Shown here: positions 60,204-64,000 of the stretch, piece by piece | Position numbering within the stretch: the stretch's first letter is position 1 | Layout: every line of letters begins with the position of its first letter | NCBI GenBank assembly: GCA_977017575.1 | Contig: CDRNVI010000043.1 | Span: forward strand, 1 to 64,000 | From: Paramoeba atlantica | Taxonomy: Eukaryota; Discosea | DNA length: 64,000 bases | Direction: 5' to 3' | The notes under the pieces: model-generated | Told to the model about the DNA's origin: nothing | The model's database searches: none | Seen by the model: only the letters and a program-made list of their open reading frames with translations | Program-made: the position numbers and the translations under genes

Positions 60204-62167
60204 GCGAACATTTTCCGGAATTGTTCCCCTGGGCTAGCTGGTGCTATACGACAACTAGTGCTTTGACCTATCGTGACCACACACTCCTTTCGGATGAAGG
60301 CGTCCAACAGGGCGATCCCCTGGGACCACTTTTCTTTTCACTGGTCTCCTTGGAACTTGCAAAAGAAATCTATCACCAGGCCGACCTGGACTTGCAGCTA
60401 TGGTACCTAGACGACGGGATTCTCATTGGCAGGGCAGAAGACGTCAGGAATTCGTTGGATACAATCGCCAGAGTAGGTCCGCGATGGGGCCTATATCTGA
60501 ACATGTCCAAGTGCGAAATAATCACCCCCCCTGCCTCGGCTAACGTTGTAACCATATTTCCGGACATACCCGACGCCAAAATAAACGTGTGCGGTAACTT
60601 TAGTGTCCTAGGAAGCCCAATTGGGTCCCCTGAGTACTGTACTGAATATCTGCTGACACACGCGGTTGAGCCCGCTGAAATGGCCCTTGATGCCATAACC
60701 AGAATCCGGGACCCCCAGGTAGCCATGGCGCTAATTCGACAATGTGCTGGATTCTGCAAATTGGTACATGCTCTACGAACGACGCCCCCGCAATCAGTTA
60801 TGAACCTCTGCAAGCGGCTCGACGACTTCCTAATGCACGCGGTCGAATCCACTCTATGTCCTTTGCCTCCCTCCGCACGCGCCCAAATTCAGCGCTTGAA
60901 AAGACACGGAGGTTTCGGTTTAAAATCGGCGACCGTGCACGCATCCTCCGCTTACGCCTCCTCTGTAGTTTTCGCGGCGGCCACGGACTCATGGGATGCT
61001 TCAGAAGTGGAGGGCTTTCTACAATCGATTGAAGACGTGAATTCGAAAGTTGGTATCAGTCTACTCGACTCAAACGGACTCGTGCGTTCCATCCCGCGCC
61101 ATAAATGTGAAGAACTCTCCCCCAAAGCTCGCTTCACCAAGAGATCTCGCGAGGGAGAAACCAGACATCCCTTTGAACCCGCAAATCCGCCTTCCCTTCC
61201 TCGTGACCGCGCATTGCCTCATTCCGAAGACTTTCCACACGATACAAACCCCCTTTACGCATCCGAAGATTGCGTTGACGCGCAGCCACCCGACTGGGCA
61301 AGTAATAGCGTCCCCCGCCAAAAAGACATAAGTTACGCGATCTCTGCCACAGAGTTCTCGCACGCATATGAAAACGCCGACGCCCGGACTCGCGCACGCT
61401 GGGCTTCTCAGTGTGGTAAAGGAGCAAGCAGTTGGGCGTTCGTAACTCCTTCCAGAGACACGGGCCACGCCTTTAACCCCACAGAATTCCGCATCCTATC
61501 CCGCTGGTGGTTAGGTGTGCCCGTGTACGGGGAAGAAGGTACATGTCCCAAGGGGAACTGCACACTCCCATTGGACATACACGGCGATCACGCTCTCACA
61601 TGCAAGCACGGGGACGGTATCATCGGCCGTCACAACGCCTTGGCCGATCACTTTGCCGATACTTGCAGTAACGCACGCCTAGCTCCCCAACGGGAAAAAA
61701 GCCTCGGGAACCGGGGCCCCGGAGGCGCTCTGACTAGGCCCGGGGACGTCTTCCTTCCGAGTCTCTTCCTCGGGAAACCTATCGTGCTTGACTTCGCGGT
61801 CACTCACGCCCAGCAATCTAAATACACGGACACAGTCCGAAATGCTAGCTGGGTGGCCGCGGGGTCCTTCGCAGAGCATTATGCCTCAGAGCAGAAAGTC
61901 CGACAACGCCGTGAATCTGAAGATGCCGGAAGCGATTTCACAGCTATGGTGGTCGAGAGCTATGGCTCTTGGAGTGCCAGTGCTTTAGCCGTTCTCCGGA
62001 AGGTTGGAGAACGAAGGGCAAAAGCGTCCAACGGTATCTTGACAGACGAGGCCTCTACGCTCCGTCTCGTGACCGACATGAACGTAACATTGATGCGTTG
62101 CCAGGCACGCATGATGATTACGCGCCTGCCGGCTGTGGACCCCTTGCCCCCTTTAATCGAGCAATAG
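60204..62167 (+). CDS. B2 LINE protein, C-terminal part
   Basis: Resumes with GEHFPELFPWASWCY. Motif B GVQQGDPLGPLFFS (about residue 667), motif C WYLDDGILIG (about 701), then GLYLNMSKCEII. After a linker comes FRILSRWWLGVPVYGEEG, the knuckle CPKGNCTLPLDIHGDHALTC (about 1082), GRHNALADHFADTC, QREKSLGNRGPGGALTRPGD and VLDFAVTHAQQSKY (about 1163), the probable endonuclease core. Ends at TAG 62167. Intact. Confidence 0.92.
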
Positions 62168-62722
62168 CACGATGACGGATGTGCAAGATGGGCCGCTCAG
62201 CCGGAACTCGAACAGCTGGTCCGGATGCTGGTCGATGCCGGCAGGGTCTATGCTCACGCCTAGTCCGCCAGGGCTAGGTACTCCAAGTGAGGTAGGACAT
62301 GGGTAGGGAACTTTGTTCCTCCCCGTCGGCCAGCATCATGCTCCGCGACCGTGCCGCTGTCGGCACAGGCCCATTGCTTGCGCCCTCTCGTACAACAAGA
62401 GAAGGGTTACCAAGGCAAGCTGGGAGAGGTCGAAAGACCCGGTCCGGAACGCGCGAATGGTTCGGGGAAAGTCTGCCCCTCCTAGCCGAGGGAGACCTTA
62501 CCCTCCCTGGAAAGCTGGTAAGATTGGTAAGGGGAAGTGGGTAAGATGGGAAAGCATGTATTTGCTAGTTATATATTTTGCTCGTTTTTAAAATGGGGGG
62601 AAGTGAGGGAAAGAAGTTGAGCAAGTAGGAAAGTAAGTGAGAAAGTCATACCGTACATACATATATAAAGTTAGAACTCGTACTCTTCCCCCCCTATTAT
62701 CTGCAAAAAAAAAAAAAAAAAA
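62168..62722 (+). other. B2 3' UTR and poly(A)
   Basis: It contains a 240-bp block (62216-62459) closely matching the B3 UTR (63550-63790), the hairpin GGTCGAAAGACC with a GNRA-type loop (62428-62439), and a tail that matches, inverted, the unit at 25571-25877. It ends in 18 A residues. Confidence 0.85.
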
Positions 62723-62727
62723 GGCAG

Positions 62728-63516
62728 GCTGACCCTCGCACTCGCGCACTGTGGGTTTCAGAGTCGGGTAAGGGAGCAGGTAGCTGGTCTTTCGTGACGC
62801 CCTCTAGGAGCAAAGGATACGCCTTCACACCAACAGAGTTCCGCACGCTGTCCCGCTGGTGGCTGGGATCCGACATATATCAAGAAGATCGCCCTTGCCC
62901 AGCGAAGGGATGCATATTACCTCTGCAGAAAAATGGGGAACATGCATTGTTATGTAAGAACGGACATGGCCTCATCACCCGTCACAACGCGGTCTGTGAG
63001 CAATTCACAGCATTCTGCAGAAAAGCCGACATAGCTCCGCAAAGGGAGAAAAGCCTGGGAAATCGTGGTCCAAGAGGGGGTCTCACCAGACCTGCTGACG
63101 TGTTTCTCCCGAATTACACCCTGGGAAGTGGTATGGTGTTAGACTTCGCAGTCACCCACGCACAGCAACTAAAGTATTTGGACTCTGTCCGGAATGCTAG
63201 CTGGGTGGCTGCGGGATCTTTCGCTGAACACTACTCAGCAACGAAGGATAAACAACGCCAGGAAGCGGAGGAAGCGAAATTACTTTTTACGGCCATGGTA
63301 GTTGAATCCTTTGGCTCGTGGAGTAAAAGCGCGATGGCTGTTTTGTGGAAGGTGGGGGCGTTACGCGCAAACGCGTCAAACGGTCTACTCACAGACACTC
63401 AAGCCCGAAATGACCTTCTCAAAGAGCTGAACGTGGCTCTCATGCGCTCCCAGGCCCGGATGATGGTCTCTAGGATAGTCGTCAGTGACCCTGACGCTCC
63501 CCTGGAAGGGGCCTAA
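62728..63516 (+). pseudogene. B3: 5'-truncated family B LINE, C-terminal fragment
   Basis: Starts right after the B2 poly(A) with ADPRTRALWVSESGKGAGSW and is open to TAA 63516. It carries FRTLSRWWLGSDIYQEDRPC, CILPLQKNGEHALLC, LITRHNAVCEQF, QREKSLGNRGPRGGLTRPAD and VLDFAVTHAQQLKY. RT and N-terminus are missing through truncation. It was joined to the B2 tail without spacer, so no left flanking duplication can be judged. Confidence 0.9.
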
Positions 63517-64000
63517 GGGATCTCGGGAATACCCACTGGGACATAAACCGCTGGTCCGGATGCTGGTCGGTGCCGACAGGGTCTATGCTCACGCCTAGTC
63601 CGTCAGGGCTAGGTACCCCAAGTGAGGTAGGACAAGGGTAGGGAACTTTGTTCCTCCCCGTCGGCCAGCATCATGCTCCGCGACCGTGCCGCTGTCGGCA
63701 CAGGCCCATTGCTTGCGCCCTCTCGTACAACAAGAGAAGGGTTAACAAGGCAAGCTGGGAGTGGTCGAAAGACCCGGTTCGGAACATGCATGAGGAAGAT
63801 GGGAGCGCCCTCCCACATAACAAGGGAATGGTTCACAAGTCAGGCCGTGGAGAGGTCGAAAGACCCGGTCCGGAACGCGCGAATGGATTGGGTCTGGATT
63901 GCTTGTTTTTATTTTTACTGTGTCTTGTTTGTCGTATATACTTAGGGGAGATTGAATTGCTAGTTTTGGGCTGAGAAAAAAGAAAAAGAAAATATACTTC
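63517..64000 (+). other. B3 3' UTR with duplicated hairpin module
   Basis: Matches the B2 UTR up to 63790, then repeats a module of about 90 bp that ends with GGTCGAAAGACCCGG (63763-63774 and 63854-63865). It continues with GGAACGCGCGAATGGATTGG and TATATACTTAGGGGAGATTG, the reverse of units near 26100 and 26400. The window ends before its poly(A). Confidence 0.8.

Larger units (their letters stand above)
50796..62722 (+). mobile_element. B2: full-length family B LINE split by C2
   Basis: From the conserved 5' motif to an 18-bp A-run (62705-62722). The coding sequence is 1288 codons, interrupted only by C2, with no other stop or frameshift. It lies directly after the A6 poly(A). Probably a young element. 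Confidence 0.88.

Noticed and set aside
63520-63790. HDV- or hammerhead-type ribozyme in the family B 3' UTR
   Set aside because: I could not find the conserved core bases of either ribozyme. The block is conserved, but its fold must be computed before any such claim.

Overview
The window is eukaryotic repeat DNA made almost entirely of transposable elements inserted into one another. Poly(A)-tailed non-LTR retrotransposons, tyrosine-recombinase (YR) retrotransposons and a pogo-like DNA transposon point to a eukaryote. I cannot name the species, and I recognise no host gene, rRNA, tRNA or CRISPR array. The layout would suit a centromeric, subtelomeric or other heterochromatic transposon nest.

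Four kinds of autonomous element recur. Family A is a set of single-ORF LINEs: a short basic N-terminus (MFTRSRAK-like), a proline-rich stretch, a small W-containing domain, RT, a Cys/His knuckle, and a C-terminal restriction-like endonuclease (RLE). Copies A1 to A9 are named here. Family B is a second RLE LINE with N-terminal Cys/His fingers (B1 to B3). Family C is an APE endonuclease-RT-RNase H LINE with one ORF (C1, C2). The fourth kind is YR retrotransposons with gag-YR-RT/RNase H order (YR-1 to YR-3), treated as fossils.

Layout: 1-2476 holds two 10-bp satellites on opposite strands. 2483-12362 is YR-1, split by LINE A1 (2803-8843), itself split by truncated A2 (5545-6650). 12628-15650 is minus-strand YR-2, followed by degenerate A3 (15709-17060, minus). 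17952-25430 is degenerate A4, interrupted by the pogo-like transposon (19242-21266) and three hairpin-headed units (21698-25013). 25431-32190 is minus-strand B1 with tandem tail units, split by A8 (28881-32114). 32371-37878 holds inverted A fragments split by YR-3 (32843-37802), which carries a 419-bp derivative of itself. 37932-42158 is A5, cut by A6 (42159-50795), which contains C1 (44386-49200). B2 follows (50796-62722) and contains C2 (52816-60190), whose 5' end is 167 copies of an 18-bp unit. B3, 5'-truncated, runs to the window end.

Most nestings are supported by target-site duplications and by the host LINE reading frame continuing exactly across the inserted DNA. A1, B2, C1 and C2 have open coding regions apart from insertions and look young; A3, A4, A6 and B1 carry stops or frameshifts. 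The most unusual signal is a class of short tandem arrays at LINE junctions, several with the same 18-bp period, plus a 5'-terminal double-hairpin motif shared by families A and B.
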